DNA from: Rotaria socialis
Lineage: Eukaryota; Rotifera; Eurotatoria; Philodinida; Philodinidae
Length of the DNA: 64,000 bases
Direction of reading: 5' to 3'
Assembly (NCBI GenBank): GCA_905331475.1
Contig: CAJNYU010002707.1
Coordinates: 46,650 to 110,649 of the forward strand
Shown here: positions 11,240-20,841 of the stretch, piece after piece
Layout of the letters: every line of letters begins with the position of its first letter
Position numbering within the stretch: position 1 is the first letter of the stretch
Position numbers and translations under genes: made by a program
The notes under the pieces: generated by a model
What the model was told of the DNA's origin: nothing
Database searches by the model: none
What the model saw: the letters and a program-made list of their open reading frames with translations, nothing else

Positions 11240-12377
11240 TCAGTTATGACATTTTTGACTATGGTGGTTTTGTAAATACTGCAAAATTATTCGCATGACC
11301 ATTGCTATGCTGGTATACTGCATTTAAAACTCAAAACTCGAATACACTAAGCCCCTTCTTATTTAGCTTTTCCACACTAATTCAGAGTATTATTATTCTG
11401 AAAAATTCTTTTCACTTGCACGAATAAAATATATTCTACCAGAAACAGTTCTAATAAGAATCATCGTTTTTGTGCATGAAAACATAAAACAAATAATAAC
11501 ACAAAATAAGATCAGCTAAAAAAAGAAGAAACTTTGTAGGACAGGCAATCATTTAAATGAGATTGGGAACAATAATTCTGCTAAATTAATACGTTCGTAT
11601 CCCGCTAATGTTTTATAGTTTCTTGCGGAATCTGGCCCATAATTTTTGATCTGGGTGCAAACAAACTGGAGGGCATTATTCTTTTGCTTTTTTTTAATTA
11701 AAGTTACAATGGTGATGGCTCTCTTATGACTAACCAGGAATTTGGAATATTGATGAAATTTTTGAGTGTTGACGAATAATATGATGTTGTTTGTGGGCTT
11801 ATTCTTTACTTTCTTCATTATTTATGTTTTTCTTTCTATTTAGATTCCTTATCGAGTTTATGTTTTTTTAATCTTATTACTAATAACTGTCTCGCTTAAC
11901 ATTGGTCTTTATCTTCCTAGCCATATATTAATAACATGCCATGGTGTTCTTTTTCTCATCTGAGTAACATATTTTCACTCTTTGGATTTTTCATATTTAC
12001 GGAGTGCGCCATGGAATACATTGCTTAGTATCTTATTGGGTTTCTATTTTGCATATTCAGTGAAGAATCGAGATAGAAAGCAGAGATGTATTATAATTAG
12101 GGCGGCGCTTTCTATTTATTTGGTCATTCAAAGAGACTATTCAATAGGACATCAGTGAAGATCGATGCAGCTGTTAAGAATACATCAAGCTCATGGTATG
12201 ATCGTTTCTTTCTATTATTGGCATACGGTGGTTTATACATGCTGGAGTCCACTTTCAATCTCTCATACTTTGCCGATATTTAATGTTGCATATTACACAT
12301 CAGGTTTCAAGTACAATGTAAGATATTCTTCAGAGTTTCCTGCATTCGCTTATCAGTGTCAATAGAAAACTGCTTCA
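11240..12377. other. Gene-poor stretch
   Basis: No gene or repeat I can support. Short frames at 11549-11818 (minus) and 12165-12365 (plus) are lysine- or tyrosine-rich chance frames without motifs. Confidence 0.35.
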
Positions 12378-12425
12378 CTGACTGTGTGGATGTGGGTAAA
12401 GTTAACATCAACACTGATACCCTAC
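12378..12425. repeat. Weak telomere-like hairpin 5
   Basis: TGTGTGGATGTGGGTAAAGTTAA... followed by CACTGATACCCTA. The arms are shorter and more decayed than in other units. With 13512-13570 it brackets the repeat-rich block 12426-13511. Confidence 0.35.
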
Positions 12426-12505
12426 GGAATAGCTCTATTTCTTGTTAGACTATTTTTTCTAGTGCTTTTTTATATGGCTCTTTTCAACTCATTGGTTAGT
12501 TTGTA

Positions 12506-13511
12506 CACTGATAAAACAATCCGGGTAATGATCTACCCCTGTACTTAAAAAAGTCGCCATTAAACCCTTCAAGGGTTTATTCCGATGTGATGAACCCTTT
12601 TAGCGTTTATTATTCGAAGGGTTTATGACGCTTTGGGTCTATGAAAACTCAAGGGGTATATGATGGGTACATAAGGATTCATTATTCTACTATTTTAATA
12701 TAAGAGTATATCCTTCAACGGATGATCGTAGATTGTTGTTCGATTTGAAGGTAGGAGTATTTTATTCTTCGTTATCGGGTTTACTATTTTACTTTTTCGT
12801 TAAAATGGTACAGCACTCTGCCTTTTTGGGTAGAGTAAGCTACCCTTCTCAGAAGCAGTTCATTATTCTACGCCTACTGGTAGACTCTGCTACCGTTTCC
12901 TGCTAAGGATTTAGCATTCCACGCTCAACAGTTGATTCATCTACATCTTAATAAAAAGGGTTTAGTACTGTACGTGAATGCTCGATTCTACACTGTAAAA
13001 ACTTTCCGGATATTAATAAACGAAAAAACCGTTTATGCCACCTCAATAAACGGAAAAAAGGTTTTTGAATTTCCAACGTATAATAAACCCTTTTTATGGG
13101 TATCTCATGAAAGTAATAAACGTTTTTTTCCTTTATGAGATGTAAAAAGGGTATATTAAGTGTCTCAAAAACGGAAAAAAGGGTTTATTATACGTTGCAA
13201 AATCATTGAACCTTATTTTTTACAGTGCATGCCTCTTCATTTACAGGTTCTTTTATTCTACTGACAAATATCGGCTTATCTACCTTAGCATCTCAAGGGA
13301 TAGTTTTATCGTAGATTAATAGTTGATTCTACTTCTCTTTTGTTGAAAGAAGTCCATTGTTCATCGTACAGGAGTTGATATTTACGCTCTTTCATCGAAA
13401 GGGTTATCATTCTACGTAGAGAGATCGATTGTTCTACTGTTTGATCGGAAAAGCTTATTACTCTACGCGCAGGGGTTGATTATTTTACTTTTGCGTCAAA
13501 AATGGTTTCTT
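12506..13511. repeat. Degenerate minisatellite of about 51-bp units with a nested MITE
   Basis: From about 12690 the sequence cycles through variants of TTATTATTCTACG...GGGTTGATTATTCTACT...GGTTCAAAA-like phrases with a period close to 50 bp. The clearest neighbouring units are at about 13405-13510 (CATTCTACGTAGAGAGATCG then ACTCTACGCGCAGGGGTTGA). The run is interrupted by the MITE at 12991-13227. A CACTGATAAAA end at 12506 matches the inverse of the TTTTATCAGTG ends at 32677 and 42345. Confidence 0.6.
12991..13227. mobile_element. 237-bp MITE with CACTGTAAAAA terminal inverted repeats
   Basis: Ends CACTGTAAAAAC and TTTTTTACAGTG are inverted repeats. Internally it is self-complementary, with AACGTATAATAAACCCTTTTT on one side and the inverse near the right end. 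CACTG termini are seen in CACTA/Chapaev-group elements. No clean target duplication. Related sequence (AAAGGGTATATCATACGTTGCA) occurs near 32600 and 42270. Confidence 0.65.
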
Positions 13512-13570
13512 CGGGTGTTGGTGTGAGGGTCTGTGTCTGGTTAATGTTATTTCATACAGCCACCCACCCG
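13512..13570. repeat. Telomere-like hairpin 6
   Basis: G-rich arm CGGGTGTTGGTGTGAGGGT, spacer of about 25 bp, C-rich arm CAGCCACCCACCCG. It sits exactly where the 51-bp minisatellite ends. Confidence 0.6.
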
Positions 13571-14028
13571 TTAACTTGATGAAAAGAAAAACTAAGATGC
13601 CCATCGTTTTTTACAGTGGTCAAAACCGAAAGGAAAATATGAATCACTTATTTGGTAAACTTGCGATGCGCATGAAACAATGTTTTGATATGCGAAAATA
13701 GGAAGCAGCAAAATTAGAGTCACACTTCATTGACCCAGGTAAACATTTTATGTTAGAAAAAAAGAAAAAATATGTAACGACTATATATACAAAGTAATAC
13801 CTCTTGTAGACTCACATTAAAAAATAAGCATTTTAACATCGGCTGGTAAGTAGTCCTATTCGATCATTGATATTTTTACATTAGCCATCTGTTTGACTTT
13901 TACAATATAGTAGTGTAGATAATAATGACAGCAAAAATGAGGAAAGATACACATGCATTTTTGTGTTTAATATGAAGATATTGAAAAAACTGAGATAGAA
14001 AGTGTTACAGAGGCCCCGCTGTAACTTC
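13571..14028. other. Short unassigned stretch
   Basis: No gene. It holds a TTTTTTACAGTG motif at about 13606-13617, identical to the end of the MITE family at 12991-13227, so part may be a MITE remnant. Confidence 0.3.
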
Positions 14029-14607
14029 CCAAGTGAACAAAAGACTGGTTAAATGACTAGTCTTTTTTCTAGTCAAGTTGACCCGTCCCGTCTAGTCTTT
14101 GTCTCAAAAACTACTCGTCCACGACTAGTTCGAGGTTTTATCCGTCATGCAAATGCATCCTAGTACTCTGATTGACGACTAGTCATAAAATCTAATAAGA
14201 GTAGTCGTGACGAGTGTCCGTGTCGCCCGTCCGCAAATGGTTTATGAATGAAAAATTAAGGGCGTCTGGGACGAGTATACAACCAGCTCGAGCCTTATAT
14301 AGTGGACGAGTCTGGACTAGTCTGAATGAAAATATGTAAGGATGAAGATTAGATTCGAACATGTATGCAATGTGACACTTACCCGTCGCCAGAATCATTG
14401 AGCCATATGATCCTGAAGTCATATATTCTACACACTCATGATCATTCTAAGATGTTATTTACTACAATTTTTACTCCGAATTTTTTATTTTATGTATCAA
14501 TAAAAATTATCTTTTACCGAAACGTGATTACTTTAGATAACATTGAATAAAAATAAATTAGGAAGATTTTATAATTTTTTCGAGAAATTTATTTTGATTT
14601 ATAAGCA
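14029..14607. mobile_element. CCCAAGTG-ended transposon, copy 1 (truncated by gap)
   Basis: About 580 bp nearly identical to 30427-31004. It begins CCCAAGTGAACAAAAGACTGG and is dense in GACTAGTC-type motifs. The copy runs into the 100-N gap; I do not recognise the right end beyond it. A short minus-strand frame (14192-14422) is shared word for word with the second copy, but it lies in the repeated terminal region and has no transposase motif. Confidence 0.8.
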
Positions 14608-14707
14608 NNNNNNNNNNNNNNNNNNNNNNNNNNNNNNNNNNNNNNNNNNNNNNNNNNNNNNNNNNNNNNNNNNNNNNNNNNNNNNNNNNNNNNNNNNNNN
14701 NNNNNNN
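14608..14707. other. Assembly gap (100 N)
   Basis: Exactly 100 N, a conventional placeholder for a gap of unknown size. It falls at the point where the transposon copy stops, consistent with repeat-induced assembly failure. Confidence 0.95.
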
Positions 14708-15010
14708 AAAAGTTTTTAATTATCATCCCTGACCGTTTTCGACGATGATACGTCTAACTAGACCGTTCAAATGGAGAAAAAAATATATTTCCACAAAAGT
14801 GGTAGAAAGCTGGCGGATTTACCCAGAAGCGTCTGGGAAAACTCATGCAACACTTAAGTCTAAAACGAAAAACACGTCTTAAGTATTTTTTTAAATATAC
14901 AATATTAAAATATAACTGTAATCAGTTATTTTTGATAATTTTTCTATCATCTAGAAAACAAATAAAAACCTTGAAAATATATTAGAAATAAAAAAAGAAA
15001 TTTCGGTAAA

Positions 15011-15954
15011 ATGGTTTGCATATTTTTAAAGCCCCATCACTTCAGATATCGAATCAAGAGATACGGATCTCTTCAAAACCACGAATATTCTCAATTCGAG
15101 TTAAAATCTGAAGCAGTTCACGGCAGAAAACTCATCGGAAAAACTAACTCTGGAAAGAGTGAAATCCTAAATATTTTCAAGAAATCGAATAAGACTGTTT
15201 CACATCCGAAAGTAAATTCTCATAGCTACGAGAGAAAGTAAAAAAATTGATCTATTGGTCAATAGCTATAACAATGTTTTACGAGAAAGAGGAACGTAAG
15301 ACACTTTCCTGTCTGTAGTCACTACATGTCTGAAAACAAGACGTATTTCGCATCTGAATAAGACTTAAGACGGATAACATGTCTCGTTAGACACATGGCA
15401 TTTTTTACAGTGTGTAGACACATAAAATCATCATTGAATGAAAAATTACGTATGGCCTCTAACATAAGAAAGAGGGCGCTCCGTACCGCTTACCAAAGAA
15501 ACATGCTTGCATATTTTCATTTGAATGAAATAAAAAGCGAATGTGAAAATATTGTCATTATTTCGACTTTACCCAAACAGATAAAGTTTTTCAAAAACGT
15601 GTTTAAACACGCAATCGAGAAGCGCGATTGCGGGTCATTAACGCTCATTAATGAAACGGAAGAAATGAGTTTTATACGCCGAATTTTCACTTTCTGAACG
15701 CGAAAACGCATAGAAACTCCAATTTTGAGCGTTTAAACGAATTGGTTTTTAATTTATCGAATAATTGTGCGGTTCATCAAGTATATGATAATGTATTCAA
15801 AGATACACCTGCTGCAGACGTTAAATTGATTGTTGGTAATAAGAATCGTCGTCCGGCAAAAACTGAACTCACTTGTAAACGACCAAAACAATCCTTACTT
15901 ACCAATAAGTCACTCAAAAGTAAGCCATCTAAAGTAGAAATCAATAGAGATTAA
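15011..15954 (+). other. Possible remnants of a hypothetical gene
   Basis: Three consecutive plus-strand frames (15011-15241, 15395-15697, 15742-15954) are Lys/Ser-rich, and the last reads like coding sequence (YDNVFKDTPAADVKLIVGNKNRRPAKTELTCKRPKQSL). I find no splice pattern joining them and no known domain. Sequence at 15290-15420 has AAGACGTATTTCGC / ACTTAAGACGGAT motifs typical of small repeats. Whether any of this is a gene is open. Confidence 0.2.
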
Positions 15955-15959
15955 TCGAC

Positions 15960-16532
15960 ACACAATATTTCATTTTATTCTCTCTTCCTAGAACGACAAA
16001 GAAAAAGACAACAATCCCGAAAAAAAAAATACATCTGATCCCACGAAGAAATAATCAACAACATCGGAAACACAATACATCGGTCTTCAAGTCACCACAA
16101 AACATAAACAACTCCAAAACAACTGATTTTGATGCTCTTATTAAACTAAACTTTTTTAAACAAACTTATGAGATAAATTTCACCTTCAATAGTTTCCAAA
16201 AAAAAGCATATAAAAAAGATCTAAAACAAACAACTGAATATCAATTACTATTTTAAAATTGATTCCTTTTCTGTTTCAGATACTATAAATATGACCACTA
16301 TATATTTATCAAGACTCAATAATGACGGGGCAAAAAAACCAACTACAATAGCGAAACATCAGTACTCATTCAATTAGCTGCATTTGGGATAAAACAATGT
16401 TACTGCTTATATCAACTGGAACAACAGCATTATCTAACCAACGAAAAAAAAACCAAAAAAAAATCAATTCAAACAAACCCAATCACACAACAGCAATATC
16501 CTTCATTCAACAACGATCACCAGCAGAATAAT
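15960..16532. other. AT/A-rich stretch without gene
   Basis: Poly-A-rich, low-complexity sequence with no open frame of note. Confidence 0.35.
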
Positions 16533-16875
16533 GATTTGTGAATTGATTCTTCTATTACATTATTGTCATTTATAGATAATTTTGTAAATTCTTGAAGATA
16601 ATATTTGTTTTGAATTTTCTTTCGAGAATAATTCAGAATGATTAAGCTATCTGATGATTCCTTTAGCCGAGATGAAATCTAGATAGTGGTAGCTTATTCA
16701 CACTACTGATTTGTGAATTGATTCTTCTATTACTTTATTGTCATTTATAGATAATTTTGTAAATTCTTGAAGATAATATTTGCTTTGAATTTTCTTTCGA
16801 GAATAATTCAGAATGATTAAGCCATCTGATGATTCCTTTAGCCGAGATGAAATCTAGCTAATGGTAGCTTATTCA
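16533..16875. repeat. Recent 175-bp tandem duplication
   Basis: Two head-to-tail copies (16533-16707 and 16708-16875), both opening GATTTGTGAATTGATTCTTC, with only a handful of differences. The second copy ends in the telomere-like tract at 16875-16900. Confidence 0.9.
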
Positions 16876-16900
16876 CGCCCACACCCACACCACACCCTCA
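16875..16900. repeat. Telomere-like tract, single C-rich arm
   Basis: CACGCCCACACCCACACCAC ACCCTC; on the opposite strand this is the outer border CTTGAGGGTGTG followed by TGTGGG repeats. It abuts the tandem duplication. Confidence 0.7.
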
Positions 16901-17163
16901 AGATGCGCAGAGTTACAAGATATCGTGTAGGATCTGCATTTTGAAAAGACAGACAGTGCTGAAAAATCATCGGTCAAATATAATCGATTCCCCATTTTAC
17001 ACGAATTTGGTGAAATATTTTGTACGGGAAATAGTGTGGATAGATTATTCGCAGATTATTCAAAAGATTCCAGGATTCATTACTGGTGCAACGAATTTAT
17101 TGGTTTATTGGTGATTCAAAATGTCGTGCGATTACATATCGGAAAGAAATTCCTTTAGAAAAT

Positions 17164-18129
17164 CTACTGATTTTGATACTTTTGGTAGAAGTTCCATATA
17201 GAATCGCCGAAATAAGGCGCAAAACTAATATTGGGCCTATCGCCAAAACCGAAGCTGACGACTGATGTTTGATAGCCATTGCGCTTACCCGTGTCATACT
17301 CTTGAATCCAAGGACCGCCAGATGATCCACCTCCCAAACGACAGGGAAGTTCCACACCATTAAAGCCATTCAGTGCCGAGGCTGAAGTCGTACCAGTACA
17401 CATGCTCATAGTTTGACCATTATTTATGCGCACAGGGTAGCCAAAAACATTCACAAAAGCGTGTTTCTTCCAGTTGGAGGTCATCCCTAAAGATCCTGTA
17501 AACTCGTCAATGTGTTCTCCATTACTATTGGTTTCGACCAATACGACGGCCACATCATAGTCATAGTCCTCATATTGTCTCCACCCATTGAGAGTTGCAA
17601 CCTTACGCCATACCCACGAACCTAGAGGACGTGAACCACTTGTGTAGCGTGGTACAAAAATGAAATTTTCGCCCCACGACTGCGTATCAAAATCATAGAC
17701 GCAGTGGCCTGCCGTGAGCAGCATGTCTTGATTGTCAGCAATGACCACCGAAGCGGAACATACATAATCTGCGTGATTCATTTCAAAGAAAAATTTGCCA
17801 ACAGCCGATGGAAGAGTCGATGATCTCGACTGAGAGGAGCCGCCCACAAGTGTACCGGGCACGGATCGACGAATCGCAGCTCGTTGTCGAGGTTTCTCTG
17901 CAATTGTTTTCAGAACATTCGAGCTGTTGACTATTAAGAGATCCATCGAATGAGCCAAGGCCATCCGTTCTGGAGTCCAATAGTCGATGATAGATCGGAT
18001 GTGAGATTCACGAGTCATCCCGCGAGGAGTTTGTCGTTCAATGCTACTGTCACGTGCATGATTGTTTACTCCACGAACATGGACCGTAGTAGTCAGGAGA
18101 GTAATGATGATAAGAACAAGTGCCCACAT
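17164..18129 (-). CDS. Secreted trypsin-fold (S1) serine peptidase
   Basis: An intronless 321-residue protein. The N terminus MWALVLIIITLLTTTVHVRG is a signal peptide; residues 21 to about 105 look like a propeptide. The catalytic triad is complete: His142 in LTAGHC, Asp192 in YDYDVAVV and Ser270 in GGGSSGGPW. Cys124 and Cys143 fit the conserved disulfide at the catalytic His, and Cys244 and Cys263 may form a second. The short loops and the SSGGPW form resemble bacterial/fungal trypsin-like or glutamyl-endopeptidase-type enzymes more than animal digestive trypsins; transfer from a microbe is possible but unproven. Probable role: extracellular protein digestion or defence. The start is supported by the signal peptide and by a TATA box 32-41 bp upstream. 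Confidence 0.85.
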   Translation of the reverse strand: MWALVLIIITLLTTTVHVRGVNNHARDSSIERQTPRGMTRESHIRSIIDYWTPERMALAHSMDLLIVNSSNVLKTIAEKPRQRAAIRRSVPGTLVGGSSQSRSSTLPSAVGKFFFEMNHADYVCSASVVIADNQDMLLTAGHCVYDFDTQSWGENFIFVPRYTSGSRPLGSWVWRKVATLNGWRQYEDYDYDVAVVLVETNSNGEHIDEFTGSLGMTSNWKKHAFVNVFGYPVRINNGQTMSMCTGTTSASALNGFNGVELPCRLGGGSSGGPWIQEYDTGKRNGYQTSVVSFGFGDRPNISFAPYFGDSIWNFYQKYQNQ

Positions 18130-18160
18130 TGTGTGCTAAAGTATCATCGTCAGTCATATT

Positions 18161-18170
18161 CTTTTATATC
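18161..18170 (-). promoter_or_regulatory. TATA box of the S1 peptidase gene
   Basis: On the minus strand GATATAAAAG lies 32-41 bp before the ATG at 18129. That leaves a very short 5' leader, a common arrangement in compact genes. Confidence 0.5.
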
Positions 18171-18199
18171 AGGAATTAATTTTCTAACTCACTTTTTGC

Positions 18200-18930
18200 T
18201 ATGAAAGCAATTTGGACGAGTAATGCAATGCGAATATATTTGCTTAATGGCACAGAAAAGAAAGAACAACATATCCATAAAGCTTAATCCATGTAAATAT
18301 TTTTTTCTCTGAAAATGAGTCTCAATTAGGGATAATCATTTAGTCTTGCTTTATTAAAGAAAGATAAATGATTGAAAAAAACATCATTATTTATTTTTTT
18401 TAAGATGAATGATTTACTAATCTTAAGTTTATAGATACAAAGGATATATTTAGCTTTATTCTTTATTATAAAGGAAAATGACGATGAAGAGTAATCCGCT
18501 TTCTGCATCGCATTTTATTTGCGTCTTAACGCAGTTTCAAGCTGAAACAGATTCAAACGTGGACGCTCACAAACCGCAGCGAGACGCATTTCGAACTAAA
18601 ATCGCGTCTTAACGTGATTGATTCTGTTCCCATAAATGCATGGCAGTTTTAGGAACCATGCACTGGTTGATGGCCAGTATAGTACTTGTAAACGTTGTGG
18701 ACTCAGCAGGTTCACAAACGAACTTATGAAAGGGCCTTCTTAACGTCCATTTCAACAGAGCTTAGGCTGCTCTTGAGTAGTATATACATATATTTGATAG
18801 TTCTCGCTGACGCTTTCATCTTACACAAAACTGACTGGTTTCATGGGTTTCTGGTAATTTTTAGTTTTATGATGTATCGATATATTCGACGCTGCACCTT
18901 AAAGAATAGGGGAACATTCATGAATTTGTT
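18200..18930. other. Intergenic with a small palindromic repeat
   Basis: No gene. Around 18520-18620 GCGTCTTAACGC and TCGCGTCTTAACGTG flank a GC-richer core, suggesting a decayed small foldback repeat. Confidence 0.3.
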
Positions 18931-18932
18931 CC

Positions 18933-18997
18933 AGGGTGTAGGTGTGGGTTTGTCGCCAAAAAAATACTTATATGGGCACGCCGCATCCACACCCACG
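18933..18997. repeat. Telomere-like hairpin 7
   Basis: G-rich arm CAGGGTGTAGGTGTGGG, spacer of about 33 bp, C-rich arm GCATCCACACCCACG. Confidence 0.65.
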
Positions 18998-19051
18998 AGT
19001 GGGATAACTCACTAATTTCAGAAGGGTAGCTTTCTCAAAATGATATTCGCT

Positions 19052-19080
19052 TGAGGGTGTGGCGTGTGGGTGTGGGTGTG
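19052..19080. repeat. Telomere-like tract capping the ribozyme array
   Basis: Single G-rich arm with the outer border TTGAGGGTGTG followed by GCGTGTGGGTGTGGGTGTG. The first 185-bp ribozyme unit starts immediately after it. Confidence 0.7.
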
Positions 19081-19088
19081 TTTTGAAG

Positions 19089-19137
19089 CATACTACGACG
19101 CGTTTCGATCTTGCTTAAGGATCTCACCAGGTAGTTC
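19089..19137 (-). ncRNA. Type I hammerhead ribozyme, copy 1 (core variant)
   Basis: Minus strand: stem I strand ACTAC, core CTGGTGA (one change from CTGATGA), stem II GATC/GATC with loop CTTAAGCAA, then GAAAC, minimal stem III ACGCGT, cleavage triplet GTC, stem I strand GTAGT. The A-to-G change in the core probably weakens or kills cleavage. Confidence 0.75.
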
Positions 19138-19275
19138 TGTCTTTTGTAATTATTCTAGTGATTCGAAAATCACAAATAAATTACGTTACCGACATACTTA
19201 TCAAGAATAATTCAAGAAAATACAAGAGACTCCAGGGTAATAGTAGGTATCGTTAAGGAAGGGTGTGTTTTAAAG

Positions 19276-19324
19276 CATACTACGACGCGTTTCGACCGTG
19301 CTTAAGGGTCTCATCAGGTAGTTC
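19276..19324 (-). ncRNA. Type I hammerhead ribozyme, copy 2 (canonical core)
   Basis: Minus strand: ACTAC, CTGATGA, stem II GACC/GGTC with loop CTTAAGCAC, GAAAC, palindromic ACGCGT, cleavage site GTC, then GTAGT, which pairs perfectly with ACTAC (stem I). All invariant core bases are present. The very short stem III suggests action as a dimer or within tandem transcripts. Confidence 0.85.
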
Positions 19325-19455
19325 TATCTTTTGTAACTATTCGAATGAATCTTAGATGATAAATATAATTGCTTAATCAATACAGGACTTCGAAAGTTTT
19401 GTGAAAAAAAACTCGAAGTAATTATTGATACCGGTATATTAAAGGCGTATTTTAG

Positions 19456-19503
19456 CATACTACGACCGGTTTCGTCCTTGTTTAAGGGACTCATTAGGTA
19501 GGC
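19456..19503 (-). ncRNA. Type I hammerhead ribozyme, copy 3 (compensated stems, one core change)
   Basis: Minus strand: CTAC, CTAATGA (G-to-A in the core), stem II GTCC/GGAC, GAAAC, stem III palindrome ACCGGT, GTC, GTAG. Both stem II and the stem III palindrome differ from copies 1-2 by paired, compensatory changes. Confidence 0.75.
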
Positions 19504-19645
19504 TATATCTTTGCAATTATTGGAACGGTTTGAAAATCAGAAATAAGTTACGCTGTCTATATATCTTGCAAGAACTGTTGAAGAAAATTTAAAAAAAATT
19601 CAAAAGGACAGTGGATATCGTTCAGGAATGGTATGTTTTATAGAG

Positions 19646-19692
19646 CATACTACGAAGCGTTTCGATTTTGCTTAAGTACTTTTAGGGTTGCT
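19646..19692 (-). ncRNA. Hammerhead ribozyme, copy 4 (decayed)
   Basis: The GAAAC and TACTAC parts survive, but the CTGATGA core reads CTAAAAG-like and stem II is lost. Confidence 0.5.
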
Positions 19693-19740
19693 TTTTTTGT
19701 TGTAGTTGTTCGAATAATTGGAAAAACGTCAATAAAGGAC

Positions 19741-20697
19741 GGGGGCGTATAAGATACCCTATCGGCCCATTTCGATTTTTTCAACTAAACCTAGTCAAAT
19801 TGTATATCAAATGAAAGATGCCGTTGAGACAAGCATTTTGATACTAAATCTGTCAAGAAAAAAATGAATTTCAAAAAAGTTATGGGCACAAACAAAAGTT
19901 GACTATTTCACTATATCTCTTGGAAACATTCTTTTATTTTCGACACAACTATATCACAATAGAACTGTTCTCTTATCTACCATTCGATAGACATTTTTAA
20001 GCGCTACAAAATAGGGGAACTAGAAAAGTAAAAATAAATCAGAAAATTGATGATCATTGGGCAAAAACCCTCACAAACTATCACTTTTCCATTTTTCTTC
20101 ATATTTTGACGAAAATTTTTGGCGAAAATTGAAATGAGCCATTTTTCTTAACTATATCAATCGATAGACATTTTCGAGCGCTACAATATGCAATCGTTAT
20201 GAAAGTCAAAAAACATTGGCCACTTGATGATCATAGCCCAATTACTTTTATAATCTATCTTTTTTTTTATTTTTCTTCACATTTCGACGAAAATTTTTGG
20301 CGAAAATTGAAGTGAGCCATTTTTCTCATACATATCATTCGATAGACATTTTCGAGCGCTACAAAATAGAATGTATTTGAAACTGAAAAGATGTTATCAT
20401 TAGGGGGAAAGATCGAAAAATTCTAAATAGATTTTATAGTCGGTTGCTTTTGTCTATTTTGTTTGCATCAAAATGTATATGTTATGAATAAATAAGTGTT
20501 TTATGACATCGGAAAAATGAATATTATGAGTTTCGATTATGTATATTGGATGTTGTCACGTCATCTATTATCTGTATGTAGATGTTAACAGTTCAGTTGC
20601 TAAGTTCTACTAGAAAAAGTTAGAAAAATTATATTTTCACATCTTGTTCTTTTACTCTTATTAGCTGTTATATTTATAGTGAACAGATTTACATGTG
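19741..20697. repeat. Left terminal inverted repeat with internal 175-180-bp units
   Basis: Matches the inverse of 23860-24810. Inside it the phrase TCGATAGACATTTT(C/T)(G/A)AGCGCTACAA recurs at about 19985, 20161 and 20340, each followed by GACGAAAATTTTTGGCGAAAATTGAA-type sequence. These sub-terminal repeats may be transposase binding sites. Confidence 0.85.
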
Positions 20698-20841
20698 AGG
20701 AAGGACTTTGATACAATATTTTCCTCCTTTTTGTCCATGTGCGTGTATTCTTTTATCCACCGTGGCTAGTATGTTACATCGAGTCAAAAATGTCTGTTTT
20801 TTTTGTTCGTTATTCTTTTGTTTCGTAACTGCTGATGAGAG

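Larger units (their letters stand above)
19081..19738 (-). repeat. Tandem array of about 185-bp hammerhead-bearing units (retrozyme-like)
   Basis: Four head-to-tail units; the conserved TACTACG box occurs at 19091, 19278, 19458 and 19648 (periods 187, 180 and 190 bp). The last unit is cut at 19738 by the large DNA transposon. Outside the conserved 48-bp ribozyme block the units have diverged strongly, so the ribozyme core is the best-preserved part. Tandem short units with type I hammerheads are the published signature of metazoan retrozymes, small non-autonomous retroelements whose circular RNAs are mobilised by other elements' reverse transcriptase. Confidence 0.85.

Noticed and set aside
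11549..11818. 89-codon minus-strand frame as a gene
   Set aside because: Lys/Asn/Gln-rich with no recognisable domain; the flanks show no splice or promoter signals.
14192..14422. 76-codon frame duplicated at 30591-30821, first taken as a conserved protein
   Set aside because: Its conservation follows from the duplicated transposon end; it has no transposase signature.
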